A stretch of 64,000 nt of DNA from Oceanicoccus sp. (GCF_029238675.1 NZ_JAQWFR010000023.1:62001-126000), one strand, 5' to 3'. Counted from the stretch's first letter, positions 25,482 to 33,602 are shown. Translations and numbers: made by a program. The notes: generated from the letters alone by a model not told the origin.

Positions 25482-26930
25482 TTATTTCAGCATCATCTTT
25501 ATGGTTTTTTCGGTTTTCTTATTATAGGGCGGAGCCATGCCCGTCATACCGGCGAGGTCAATCTTCGGCTGGCTGTAAATCGCCTTGGCGTGGCTGAAGG
25601 CTTTAAAGCCATCAAAGCCGTGATAGCAGCCCATGCCACTTGGGCCAACACCACCAAAGGGTAGGTCTTCTTGTGTTACATGCATTAATACATCATTAAT
25701 GGTGACACCACCGGTAACGGTATGGTCAAGTACATAGCGCTCTTCTTGCGCGTTAAAACCAAAATAATAAAGGGCTAAAGCACGGGGCTGCTTATTAATA
25801 AAGGCAACAGAATCTTTGAAGTCTTTATAAGTTCTAACCGGTAATAACGGGCCAAAAATTTCTTCCTGCATGCATAGTGCATCATCCGGTGCATTAAGAA
25901 TCAGTGTAGGTGGCATTTTATGGTGTGGCTGCCCCTCAAATGATTCGTTAGCCGGGTTGATTTCAATAATGGTGGCGCCTTTTGCTTTAGCGTCTGCAAT
26001 ATAACTTTGCAGGCGTGAGTAATGACGCTCATTAATAATCGATGTGAAATCTTTATTGTCCAGCAGAGTGGGAACCATGGCAGCCACCGAGGCTTTAAAG
26101 CCTTCAATTATCTGGTCCAGTTTTTCTTCTGGGAGGTAGCAGTAGTCCGGTGCCAAACAGATTTGGCCGGCGTTGGTGACCTTGCCCCACATAAGACGAT
26201 CGCAAGTGAGCTTTAAATCCGCATCGCGGCCAATAACGACCGGTGATTTACCGCCAAGCTCAAGTGTTAGGGGGACCAGGTTTTTGGCAGCTGCTGACAT
26301 AACATGGCGTGCAACAGAAGTAGCACCGGTAAAGATCAAATGATCAAAAGCTAAACCACTAAAGGCTTGCCCAACTTCAGGGCCGCCGGTAAATACAGCA
26401 ACTTCACTTTCGTCATAAACTTCTTCAATCATTTCTTTCATTACCTCAGAGGTTGCGGGAGTGAACTCTGAAGGTTTAATCATGGCGCGGTTGCCGGCGC
26501 TAAAAGCATTGGCTAAAGGTGCAAAGGTTAAGTTAACGGGAAAGTTCCATGGGCTGATAATACCGATGGTCCCCAGTGGCTGATATTCAACACGTGACCT
26601 GGCACCCAGGAAATTAAGCGGAAACATGGTTTTTCTTTTCTCAGTGCGCATCCATTGCTTTACATGTTTCTTTGCATGTTGCATGGGACTTACGCCAGCT
26701 GCCACATCAAACATTCTGCTGAACTCGGGTGAGCGGTGACCGAAGTCACTGTTCATGGCTTCTGCTAATTTATCGGTATATTTCACCAGTTGTGCAATCG
26801 ATCGGTCCATGCGGTCGACACGGGTTGCCAGGCTGACCGCGCCTTCATCAATAAATGCCTGCTTCTGTTTATCGAGTACAGTATTCATTGCTTGGCTAAT
26901 TTTGACCGCTGGGTCATTTACCGCATTCAT
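25482..26930 (-). CDS. Coniferyl-aldehyde-dehydrogenase-type aldehyde dehydrogenase
   Basis: The 482-residue NAD(P)-dependent aldehyde dehydrogenase has a class-3-like pattern: PWNFPVNLTFAPLANAFSAGN, the Glu in LELGGKSPVVIG and the catalytic Cys in NAGQICLAPDY. The N-terminal RVDRMDRSIAQLVKY and FGHRSPEFSRMFDV resemble coniferyl aldehyde dehydrogenases (CalB). A C-terminal hydrophobic stretch near TGMAPPY precedes a Lys-rich end. It converges on the catabolic operon and is not part of it. The physiological aldehyde may be aliphatic; annotation by name only. Confidence 0.87.
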   Translation of the reverse strand: MNAVNDPAVKISQAMNTVLDKQKQAFIDEGAVSLATRVDRMDRSIAQLVKYTDKLAEAMNSDFGHRSPEFSRMFDVAAGVSPMQHAKKHVKQWMRTEKRKTMFPLNFLGARSRVEYQPLGTIGIISPWNFPVNLTFAPLANAFSAGNRAMIKPSEFTPATSEVMKEMIEEVYDESEVAVFTGGPEVGQAFSGLAFDHLIFTGATSVARHVMSAAAKNLVPLTLELGGKSPVVIGRDADLKLTCDRLMWGKVTNAGQICLAPDYCYLPEEKLDQIIEGFKASVAAMVPTLLDNKDFTSIINERHYSRLQSYIADAKAKGATIIEINPANESFEGQPHHKMPPTLILNAPDDALCMQEEIFGPLLPVRTYKDFKDSVAFINKQPRALALYYFGFNAQEERYVLDHTVTGGVTINDVLMHVTQEDLPFGGVGPSGMGCYHGFDGFKAFSHAKAIYSQPKIDLAGMTGMAPPYNKKTEKTIKMMLK

Positions 26931-27413
26931 ATTTCGTTTCTCAGGTTTTTTCGATCAATTTGGTTCGATCATTTTATTTTGAGTGCTACAGCTCGTGAGG
27001 CGACTATACCAGATAACACTTATGCCAAATAGGTTGTTCGGTATTAGCCTTTTAGGTTGGGCGTGTTTAAAATGCTTGAAAGTTTAACTAAGGTTAATTC
27101 TAGAATAGCTATATAGGTTATTGATAATAAAGGGATTGTCTAGTCTTGATGGTGGTAAGAGGATTAAATTATAACCAAAGTGCTTACTTGATTTTATTGG
27201 TGCCCGGGGCCAGTGAAGACTCCTACTAAAGGCACCAATGACACCCTGTACACAAGCAACATCACTACTTTAGCGTCCTCAGGGCTACCGTCAAGAGGCA
27301 CAAATTGTCTACGCCATTGTCTGCTTGGGTGTACCCCGTCAGCACCATGTGGACCAAATAGCCTGATTGCCTAAGAGATACTTTTCGTTCATCGTTAACC
27401 CTAAGAGGACTTA
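26931..27413. other. Gap of about 480 bp with no supported gene
   Basis: No ORF here has a plausible family match or a good ribosome site. It is AT-rich from about 27030 to 27195. It contains the 15-bp copy of the tRNA-Leu 3' end (27197-27211) and probably the left end of the degenerate IS3-type element that carries the orfA remnant. A 9-bp inverted repeat, ATTGGTGCC (27196-27204) with GGCACCAAT (27231-27239), is also visible. Confidence 0.6.
27197..27211. repeat. 15-bp duplicate of the tRNA-Leu 3' end, possible attachment-site remnant
   Basis: TTGGTGCCCGGGGCC is identical to 29802-29816, the last bases of tRNA-Leu (CCA end and acceptor arm, minus strand), and in the same orientation. The two copies bracket 2.6 kb of accessory genes on the 3' side of the tRNA, the geometry left by integration into a tRNA 3' end. 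No integrase gene is present. Confidence 0.55.
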
Positions 27414-27536
27414 ATGATGACAAAGAAACGCAGTGCTGAAAAGACGGTACGAGATATACGCCGCCATACCCGTAAAAAATACTCATCTGAAGAGAAGATT
27501 CGCATTGTGCTTGAAGGCTTGCGCGGCGCCAATTAA
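27414..27536 (+). pseudogene. Truncated IS3-family transposase orfA remnant
   Basis: A 40-codon ORF with the ribosome site AAGAGGA encodes an N-terminal piece beginning MMTKKRSAEKTVRDIRR and ending EEKIRIVLEGLRG, followed by Ala-Asn and a stop. This matches the start of IS3-family OrfA proteins, which continue with a helix-turn-helix after this point. Everything downstream of GLRG is missing, and no orfB is found, so the element is dead. Confidence 0.75.
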
Positions 27537-27660
27537 AAGCCATTGCCGGCTTATCGAAACTTTTTACGAAAAACCTATTCACACCGGCATTAATTGATGC
27601 CATCCTACCTGTATAAAAATAAAACAGCATAACTATTATAATTATATGGAGCACTCCCTC

Positions 27661-27780
27661 ATGCTGAAGATAACTCTAGCCCTAGTGGGCATGCCTGTTT
27701 TAACTCTCACGAATAACGCCGCTTCGATATTATGCATATTCCAATGCACCATTGAGCCGCTTTGGGAATGGAGAGTTTAA
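27661..27780 (+). CDS. Possible 39-residue leader-like ORF before the metalloprotease
   Basis: An ATG with GGA about ten bases upstream opens a 39-codon frame whose first 20 residues are hydrophobic (MLKITLALVGMPVLTLTNNA), like a signal peptide, and whose end is IEPLWEWRV. It stops two bases before the metalloprotease ATG. It may be a small secreted peptide, a leader ORF that couples translation, or chance; no family is recognised. Confidence 0.3.
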   Translation: MLKITLALVGMPVLTLTNNAASILCIFQCTIEPLWEWRV

Positions 27781-27782
27781 TT

Positions 27783-28505
27783 ATGAAAATAATCAAATAC
27801 TTAAGCTTTGCTGTATTTTCTTTGTTGCTGGCTAATTCCGCCTGGTCTTACGCTTTGATAACTTCAGGTGGCAATCCTGTCAAATGGGGCAGTAGCACTG
27901 TTGGTACCGGAGCAAATGTCTCATGGAGCTTAATGCTGGACGATACTTGTCTTGATGGAGGTAGCTGCTCCTCCCTGATCCCTTCGATGCCTGCTGGATT
28001 TATTGAAGAAATTGATCGGGCTTTTGATACCTGGGCAGCAGTAGCGGATTTAACTTTTACGCAGTCGACTGAAACCGATGTAGGTCCTTTTATTAGTGGC
28101 AAGGGCAATATACGATTGGGGGCGAAAGCTATTGATGGCAATTATAACGTTCTGGCTCATGCTGTAGGCTCAGCCTATGTAATGTCCCCGGTATGGTACG
28201 CTACAGAAGTCCATTTTGACTCGGCCGAAAACTGGACTATTGGCAGTGCCGGCGTGGATATCTACAGTATTGCTTTGCATGAAATTGGTCATACCCTTGG
28301 TCTGTATCATTCTAATGTCAATGGTAGTGTCATGAAGGCCGCTTTCAACCCAAGTAGTAGCTTTAGTGGCTTGAGTGATGATGATATTGCTGGCATCCAG
28401 TACCTCTATGGAGCCAACCCATCGCCTGTACCGCTGCCTCCCAGCGCCGTTTTCTTTGCGTCGGGTTTATTGCTGCTATTAAAGCGTAAAATTCGTTGCA
28501 ATTAA
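27783..28505 (+). CDS. Matrixin-like zinc metalloprotease with a VPLP-type C-terminal sorting tail
   Basis: The 240-residue protein has a signal peptide (about 1-22, ending SAWS) and an extended zinc site HEIGHTLGLYH with His166, Glu167, His170 and His176, followed by a Met-turn candidate in NGSVMKAAF. This is the M10 (matrixin-like) pattern. The C-terminus VPLPPSAVFFASGLLLL then KRK is a PEP-CTERM/VPLPA-type tail recognised by exosortase-type systems. The ATG at 27783 is chosen because GGAGAG precedes it. The next gene overlaps by one base (TAATG). Confidence 0.85.
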   Translation: MKIIKYLSFAVFSLLLANSAWSYALITSGGNPVKWGSSTVGTGANVSWSLMLDDTCLDGGSCSSLIPSMPAGFIEEIDRAFDTWAAVADLTFTQSTETDVGPFISGKGNIRLGAKAIDGNYNVLAHAVGSAYVMSPVWYATEVHFDSAENWTIGSAGVDIYSIALHEIGHTLGLYHSNVNGSVMKAAFNPSSSFSGLSDDDIAGIQYLYGANPSPVPLPPSAVFFASGLLLLLKRKIRCN

Positions 28506-28963
28506 TGACTATATATTCTGGCAAAATAAAATCACTTGAGCACACGCTTAAGTGGTTTTTGTTTTTATGGCTATACGCATTTCTTGTGTTGTCTGGCACT
28601 TTTTCAAAAGCATCAGTTGTTGAGATGAGCCCTGAGTCTTTAATTGACTCATCTGATCTTATTATTAACGGTGAGTATATTGGTCAGCAAAAAATCGTTG
28701 TTGATGGACGCATACTGTATTTAGGTGTTATTGATGTCAACGCAACTGTTAAAGGCCAGTCTGGACCATTGGTATTTATTTTACGATCTAACCCTAATCT
28801 TATTATCAGCGATCAACTTAAGCTCAAGCCAGGTATGGCGGGGCTATGGCTATTACAAAAAGCGCAAGACTCTCAATTGAAACATATCTATCAAGCATAT
28901 AGTCCCCAGCGTTTTATGACCGGGGACAAGGCGGCTTTGATTATGGATAAACTTCAAAAATAG
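28505..28963 (+). CDS. Small exported protein coupled to the metalloprotease, function unknown
   Basis: The ATG at 28505 shares its A with the protease stop codon. The 152-residue product has a hydrophobic N-terminal segment (about residues 15-35), so it is probably exported or anchored. The rest, with SLIDSSDLIINGEYIGQQ and an LKPGMAGLWLLQ segment, looks like a compact beta-rich domain; no family is named with confidence. The one-base overlap suggests it acts with the protease, for example as an inhibitor or chaperone (inference). Confidence 0.7.
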   Translation: MTIYSGKIKSLEHTLKWFLFLWLYAFLVLSGTFSKASVVEMSPESLIDSSDLIINGEYIGQQKIVVDGRILYLGVIDVNATVKGQSGPLVFILRSNPNLIISDQLKLKPGMAGLWLLQKAQDSQLKHIYQAYSPQRFMTGDKAALIMDKLQK

Positions 28964-28990
28964 CACGCCTGTCCAGCACAATGCTGCTAT

Positions 28991-29575
28991 TTATTTGCTT
29001 CTTTTTAACCTAGCTACAGCTAAACCGGCAAATCCCGATATAAAGAGATAAATCCCTGCCGGGAGAGGGACTGGACTGGGCATGACAGGCACACTCCCAT
29101 AACAACCATCGGCAAAGCATAACGCTTCAATATTATTGACAACAATATTGCCTTTATTACTACTAGCGGCGGTTATTTGAGTAGAAATAAGTGATCCATT
29201 GACAACAAAGTTATTAAGAGAATAATTACCTCGATTTTTATTGATAAAAACAAGGTCATCCCCTGAGTCACCATTGACGTTTAAAGTGGTATTAGGGTTT
29301 GGTATCCAAGCAGTGAATAAACCGAGAGTATCATTGCCGTTGCCCATGTTTTGGTTTCCACCACCCTGAACGCTATTTTTGTCCATCCACATAATGTCAT
29401 CATTAGTGGTGAAGGCCGTGCAGTTCATGCCGCACCAGGAAACAGTTTCGTTCTCTATAATCCAGCTATCCCAGTTAGAATTATCACTTTGATCGAAGGT
29501 GAGGGCATATGCCTTTGTAATAAGAGAGGTGATCAGCAACGCTGATGCTAGTAAACGTAATAGATAGGTATTCAT
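28991..29575 (-). CDS. Secreted protein with VPLPA-type sorting tail, function unknown
   Basis: The 194-residue protein has a signal peptide (about residues 1-24, ending AYA), a Gly/Asn/Asp-rich middle (NGNDTLGLF and NGDSGDDLVFI, resembling calcium-binding RTX-like turns) and a C-terminal tail PSPVPLPAGIYLFISGFAGL followed by a basic end. The tail is of PEP-CTERM/VPLPA type. GGAGAAGAAGG just upstream of the ATG supports the start. It converges on the metalloprotease partner gene. Confidence 0.78.
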   Translation of the reverse strand: MNTYLLRLLASALLITSLITKAYALTFDQSDNSNWDSWIIENETVSWCGMNCTAFTTNDDIMWMDKNSVQGGGNQNMGNGNDTLGLFTAWIPNPNTTLNVNGDSGDDLVFINKNRGNYSLNNFVVNGSLISTQITAASSNKGNIVVNNIEALCFADGCYGSVPVMPSPVPLPAGIYLFISGFAGLAVARLKRSK

Positions 29576-29802
29576 TCCTTCTTCTCCAGGGTCTTTTTTA
29601 TGGTTTTTATTCTTTACACCATCTTGAGGAGTGGCGTTGATTTTTATTTACAGGTTAAGTGTACATTTTGTATAAAGCCTGTTCAACTGGGTCGGGGTTT
29701 TACTATGGCTCAAGTATCTGGGTGATTAGATGTATCTCAGCACATTACCTCGACTATAAGTTGACAATAATCTTTGAATAATGAGTTTTAAAAGAAAAGT
29801 TT

Positions 29803-29889
29803 TGGTGCCCGGGGCCGGACTTGAACCGGCACGACCGTGAAGTCGGGAGATTTTAAGTCTCCTGTGTCTACCAATTCCACCACCCGGGC
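29803..29889 (-). tRNA. tRNA-Leu (anticodon TAA)
   Basis: The minus strand folds as an 87-base class II tRNA: acceptor GCCCGGG pairs with CCCGGGC, anticodon loop ACTTAAAAT with TAA, a long variable arm, T-loop GGTTCAAGTCC, and an encoded CCA. Its last 14 bases plus one flanking base are duplicated at 27197-27211. Confidence 0.97.
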
Positions 29890-29962
29890 ATATCGAGAGG
29901 TTGTTTACCCACGGTGGTAGCCGTGCTGGTTATCCTTATACCTTCTTTCATTTAGCAAGCAA

Positions 29963-30036
29963 TGGAGGCGCGGGTCGGAATCGAACCGGCGTACACTGAG
30001 TTGCAGTCAGCTGCATGACCACTCTGCCACCGCGCC
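29963..30036 (-). tRNA. tRNA-Cys (anticodon GCA)
   Basis: A 74-base cloverleaf on the minus strand: acceptor GGCGCGG, anticodon loop CTGCAAC, T-loop GGTTCGATTCC, encoded CCA. It lies 73 bases from tRNA-Leu in the same orientation. Confidence 0.97.
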
Positions 30037-30055
30037 TTAAGCTTGCCGTTAAAAA

Positions 30056-30130
30056 TGGAGCGGGAAAGGAGATTCGAACTCCCGACCACCTCGTTGGCAA
30101 CGAGGAGCTCTACCACTGAGCTATTCCCGC
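30056..30130 (-). tRNA. tRNA-Gly (anticodon GCC)
   Basis: A 75-base cloverleaf on the minus strand: acceptor GCGGGAA, D-arm TAGCTCAGTGGTAGAGC, anticodon loop TTGCCAA, T-loop AGTTCGAATCT, encoded CCA. It is 19 bases from tRNA-Cys, so the Gly-Cys-Leu genes are probably one transcript. Confidence 0.97.
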
Positions 30131-30330
30131 ACTATTTCTAGCTCTTCTAAGACAGGGCATGATTGTTCAAACCAGTGGCTGCCAAAAAGAGCGCCTATTC
30201 TAATGCTAATGCTTTTAGAGTCAAGAAAAGCCTGTGCTTCTGGTGAAAATACTTGTTTAAGCCTTTGTTTTCGGTCAGTTTTTAAGCTGGGAAAGACAGA
30301 AGAGGTGTCGCAAACGTGCCCGGATACAAA

Positions 30331-30356
30331 AAAGCCCGGCGCAGAGGCCGGGCTTT
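30331..30356 (-). terminator. Intrinsic terminator after tRNA-Ser
   Basis: AAAGCCCGGC (30331-30340) pairs perfectly with GCCGGGCTTT (30347-30356) around a 6-base loop, and on the minus strand runs into T's. It lies ten bases beyond the 3' end of tRNA-Ser. A-runs and T-runs on both sides allow function in both directions. Confidence 0.88.
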
Positions 30357-30365
30357 TATTGAATA

Positions 30366-30451
30366 TGGCGGTGAGAGAGAGATTCGAACTCTCGATACTT
30401 GCGTATACACACTTTCCAGGCGTGCTCCTTCAGCCACTCGGACACCTCACC
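30366..30451 (-). tRNA. tRNA-Ser (anticodon GGA)
   Basis: An 86-base class II tRNA on the minus strand: acceptor GGTGAGG, anticodon loop CTGGAAA, a long variable arm, T-loop AGTTCGAATCT and an encoded CCA. A strong terminator follows, so it is transcribed separately from the other three tRNAs. Confidence 0.97.
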
Positions 30452-30626
30452 AGTAGGGCTGCTTAACCGATGACAGGCACCGAATTAAGAGGGGCGCTAA
30501 TGTACTGGAGAATAGGTTTGAAGGCAACTAAATCCTTATTTTAGTTGGCTGTTTTTAAACGCCTTTTTGCTGTCTATTTGCTGGGTATGGTATTCTCAGC
30601 GTCCAAATTTAACGCCAGCATTCGAG

Positions 30627-30653
30627 TCAAGCAAATCAAGCAAATCAAGCAAA
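30627..30653 (+). repeat. 9-bp tandem repeat, three copies, upstream of the metallo-hydrolase gene
   Basis: TCAAGCAAA occurs three times without change, and a fourth partial unit TCAAAAGAG follows. The tract ends 16 bases before the ATG at 30670, so it lies in the 5' untranslated region or promoter. Confidence 0.85.
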
Positions 30654-30669
30654 TCAAAAGAGTATCTTC

Positions 30670-31314
30670 ATGAAGTGTGCCATTGTCCCCGTAACCGCCT
30701 ATCAACAAAATTGCTCCATTTTAGTTTGTGAAGAGACCAGGAAAGCTGCCGTGGTTGACCCCGGCGGTGATCTGGAGAAGATTGAAAATGCCCTGGAACA
30801 GTTGGATGTAGAGCTGGAAAAGGTGTTCTTAACCCACGGCCATATGGATCACTGCGCGATTGCGGATGATGTCCGTCAGAAATACGGGGTTATTATTGAA
30901 GGGCCCCATGAGGATGATCGCTTTTGGATAGATAAGTTGCCAGAGTGGTGTGAGATGTCCGGTTTCCCCCACGCTGATGCCTTTGAACCAGATCGCTGGC
31001 TGGTAGAGGGGGATACAGTAAAGTTTGGTAATCAAACCTTGCAGGTAAAGCATTGCCCCGGCCATACACCTGGCCATGTGGTGTTATTTCACCCTGGGGT
31101 TAAGCTGGCCATTGTCGGCGATGTGTTATTCCAGGGTTCTATTGGCAGAACGGACTTTCCAAAAGGCAATCACGAGGATTTGATTTATTCAATACGGGAA
31201 AAGCTCTGGCCTCTGGGTGATGATGTCTCATTTATCCCCGGCCACGGCCCAACCTCTACCTTTGGGCAGGAACGCCAGACCAATGCCTTTGTGGCTGATA
31301 CACGCTTCGGTTAA
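30670..31314 (+). CDS. Metallo-beta-lactamase-fold hydrolase, YcbL/glyoxalase II-like
   Basis: The 214-residue cytosolic protein has the dinuclear-metal motif THGHMDH (His56, His58, Asp60, His61), a later His in HCPGHTPGHVV, an Asp in VGDVLFQGSIGRTD and a final FIPGHGP. It is close in length and sequence to YcbL, a short hydroxyacylglutathione hydrolase-like protein that lacks the C-terminal glutathione-binding domain of GloB. The substrate is not certain. Confidence 0.9.
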   Translation: MKCAIVPVTAYQQNCSILVCEETRKAAVVDPGGDLEKIENALEQLDVELEKVFLTHGHMDHCAIADDVRQKYGVIIEGPHEDDRFWIDKLPEWCEMSGFPHADAFEPDRWLVEGDTVKFGNQTLQVKHCPGHTPGHVVLFHPGVKLAIVGDVLFQGSIGRTDFPKGNHEDLIYSIREKLWPLGDDVSFIPGHGPTSTFGQERQTNAFVADTRFG

Positions 31315-31420
31315 CAGCTGGGGTTAGCGGTACCGGTAGACTTATTTAACAGTTTCGGCGATGATCTGGCTTTACCTATTTAGGCGTAAATTATTTTACA
31401 GGGCACCTATCTGATTACTT

Positions 31421-32050
31421 ATGAGTGATAGTCAAAGTAATAATGTTGTTTCAATCAAGCAGGCCGCCAAGGTTACTGGAAGCTGTGTTCGCGAGGAAAT
31501 TATTGATGCGTTGGTTGAGGTGATTACCGAGGAAGGTTTTGTTGCCGCCACCAATCGTCGGATCGCCGAACGGGCTAAAGTTTCCGTCGGTACGGTGCAA
31601 TATCACTTTAGTACCAAGGCTCATTTATTTGAGATTGTATTGCAGCGTTGTCATCAAGAGTTTTTGTTGCTGGTTGCTGACGATGCTCTGTTGTCGGGCA
31701 AGCTTGAAAGCCGTGTTAATCTGTTTGTAGTTATGTCCTGGCGTCACTATCAAAGTAAACTTTATTTAGCGACTATTGAAATCCTGATGGCGACCCGTAG
31801 CCAGCGTGAGATTGTCTCTCTGGTTGAGCTTACCGAACATCAGGCGGTGGAACAGCGCCGGCGAATTCGCCAGATTTTCCCCGAGTGTCAATTGGATGAT
31901 AGGGCCCTATCTGAAGTATTAACCTCTACCCATGTATTTCTTACCGGTTTAACGGTAGAAACTCTGCTTAAACCCAAACTGGTTAATATTGGTGGCTATC
32001 TACGCCGCTGCACCCGCGCCATGGTTGTTATGTTGAAGGCCCCTGTTTAG
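31421..32050 (+). CDS. TetR-family transcriptional regulator
   Basis: The 209-residue protein has a TetR-type helix-turn-helix near residues 25-75 (IIDALVEVITEEGFVAATNRRIAERAKVSVGTVQYHF, read in two parts) and a helical ligand domain. TNRRIAERAKVSVGTVQYHF contains the recognition helix. No adjacent gene identifies the target; it lies between a hydrolase and a broken protease gene, all on the plus strand. No operator was recognised. Confidence 0.88.
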   Translation: MSDSQSNNVVSIKQAAKVTGSCVREEIIDALVEVITEEGFVAATNRRIAERAKVSVGTVQYHFSTKAHLFEIVLQRCHQEFLLLVADDALLSGKLESRVNLFVVMSWRHYQSKLYLATIEILMATRSQREIVSLVELTEHQAVEQRRRIRQIFPECQLDDRALSEVLTSTHVFLTGLTVETLLKPKLVNIGGYLRRCTRAMVVMLKAPV

Positions 32051-32180
32051 CCCTTTCTATTTCTGCTTTTCTATTGAAGAATAAATTGTATAACTTTGGG
32101 GAGTAAAACCCTTGAAAAAGTATCTAACGGACGTTGTTTAGCATTTGTTGATTGATTAGTTAATTAGAAAGGAGAGTTGA

Positions 32181-33545
32181 ATGAGCCGAGTGTTGTTCCA
32201 ACGCTTTTGTTTGGTTTGTGTAATGTCGCTGCTAGCACCCGCTAGCTGGGCGGTACTACCCGCCACCGATAGCGAGGGCAGGCAGTTACCCAGCCTGGCA
32301 CCCTTACTAAAAAATGTTAACCCCTCAGTAGTCAATATCTCGACTTATACCACCCGCACTATGCGCCAAAATCCTCTGCTCAATGATCCCTTTTTCAGGC
32401 GCTTCTTTAATATACCCAAAGGCCAACAGATGCCCCAAAAGCGGCGCACTCAAAGCGCGGGTTCCGGTGTGATCATTGATGCAAAGAAGGGCACCGTAGT
32501 GACTAATCATCATGTGGTAGATGGCGCCGATGAAATCTACGTGGGTCTTGAAGACGGTCGTAGCTATAAGGCCAGCTTAATCGGCTCAGACCCTGAAGTG
32601 GATATAGCAGTGCTCAAGTTAGAGGAGTTTGAGCATCTGACCCAGCTGGTAATTGCTGACTCAGAGCAATTGCAGGTAGGTGACTTTGTTATTGCTATCG
32701 GCAATCCTTTTGGCTTGGGACAGACCGTCACCTCCGGCGTGGTCAGTGCCCTGGGTAGAAGTGGCTTGGGTATTGAGGGTTATTAAAACTTTATCCAAAC
32801 CGATGCGTCAATTAATCCCGGAAATTCTGGTGGTGCCCTGATTAATTTAAGGGGCGAACTGATTGGTATTAACACAGCAATCCTGGCACCTGCTGGTGGC
32901 AATGTAGGTATTGGTTTTGCCATCCCAACTAATATGGCGAAAGCCAGTGTCGACCAGATTTTAGAATATGGCGAAGTGAGAAGAGGGCAGTTGGGCATTA
33001 TTATTCAGGATCTGACTCACGACCTTGCTGAAGCGTTTGATATTGATAAGCAGCAGCGGGGTGTTCTTATTGCGCAGGTGCAGTCAGAATCAGCGGCGGA
33101 GAAGGCGGGACTATTGCCGGGGGATATTGTTGTCAGTGTTGATAGTAAAGCAGTTGAAACCAGTGCGCAGTTGCGCAATGAAATTGGCCGCCGCCGCATT
33201 GATGAGAGTTTAATGCTGACGGTGTTACGCGATGGTAAAAGTAAAGTTGTTAAGGCCAGAGTGGGTAAAGTGGTAGGGCGGCAGGCAATCAGTGATGCCA
33301 TACATCCCTTTTTAGAAGGCGCTACATTACAACTGGCCAGGCAAGGTGGTATTGAGGTGGTAAATATTAAGCAGGGCTCTACCATTGCATCCTCAGGTTT
33401 ACGCCAGGGTGATGTTATTTTATCCGCTAATCGTCGAGTGGTTTCCAGTCTGGCGGATTTAGAAAAGGCTGCCAGCCTTTCTGATCGCCGTTTGGTATTG
33501 CGTATCCGGCGAGGTAATGCTGCTTTTTATCTTGTCTTGCAATAG
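32181..33545 (+). pseudogene. degQ: DegQ/DegS-type periplasmic serine protease, interrupted by an in-frame stop
   Basis: The reading frame of 454 codons codes for a Do-type protease: signal peptide (about 1-24, ending SWA), catalytic His111 (TNHHVV), Asp141 (EVDIAVL), Ser216 (GNSGGA) and two PDZ domains. Codon 202 (bases 32784-32786) is TAA where relatives have a Glu codon in EGYENFIQTDA. Both sides remain in the same frame with no other damage, so a single G-to-T change explains it. The stop removes the catalytic Ser and both PDZ domains. A strong AAAGGAGAG site precedes the ATG. It could also be a sequencing error. Confidence 0.9.
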
Positions 33546-33602
33546 ATAGTTTGAAGTTATAAGTTAACCCGGTACAGAAAGAAGGATTTTAGAGGTGACA
33601 TT

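Noticed and set aside
27265-27654. 129-codon ORF on the minus strand across the IS remnant
   Set aside because: It runs opposite to the recognisable IS3 OrfA piece, has no ribosome site and no family pattern; it is most likely a chance frame.
29576-29802. Gene or regulatory RNA between the sorting-tail protein and tRNA-Leu
   Set aside because: No ORF, hairpin or known motif was seen in these 227 AT-rich bases.
30203-30466. 87-codon plus-strand ORF near the tRNA genes
   Set aside because: It runs through the terminator and the antisense strand of tRNA-Ser, so it is not a real gene.
32787-33545. Separate second protease gene starting at 32934
   Set aside because: The frame is continuous with the upstream part apart from one stop codon, and the catalytic Ser segment lies before 32934, so it is one broken gene.
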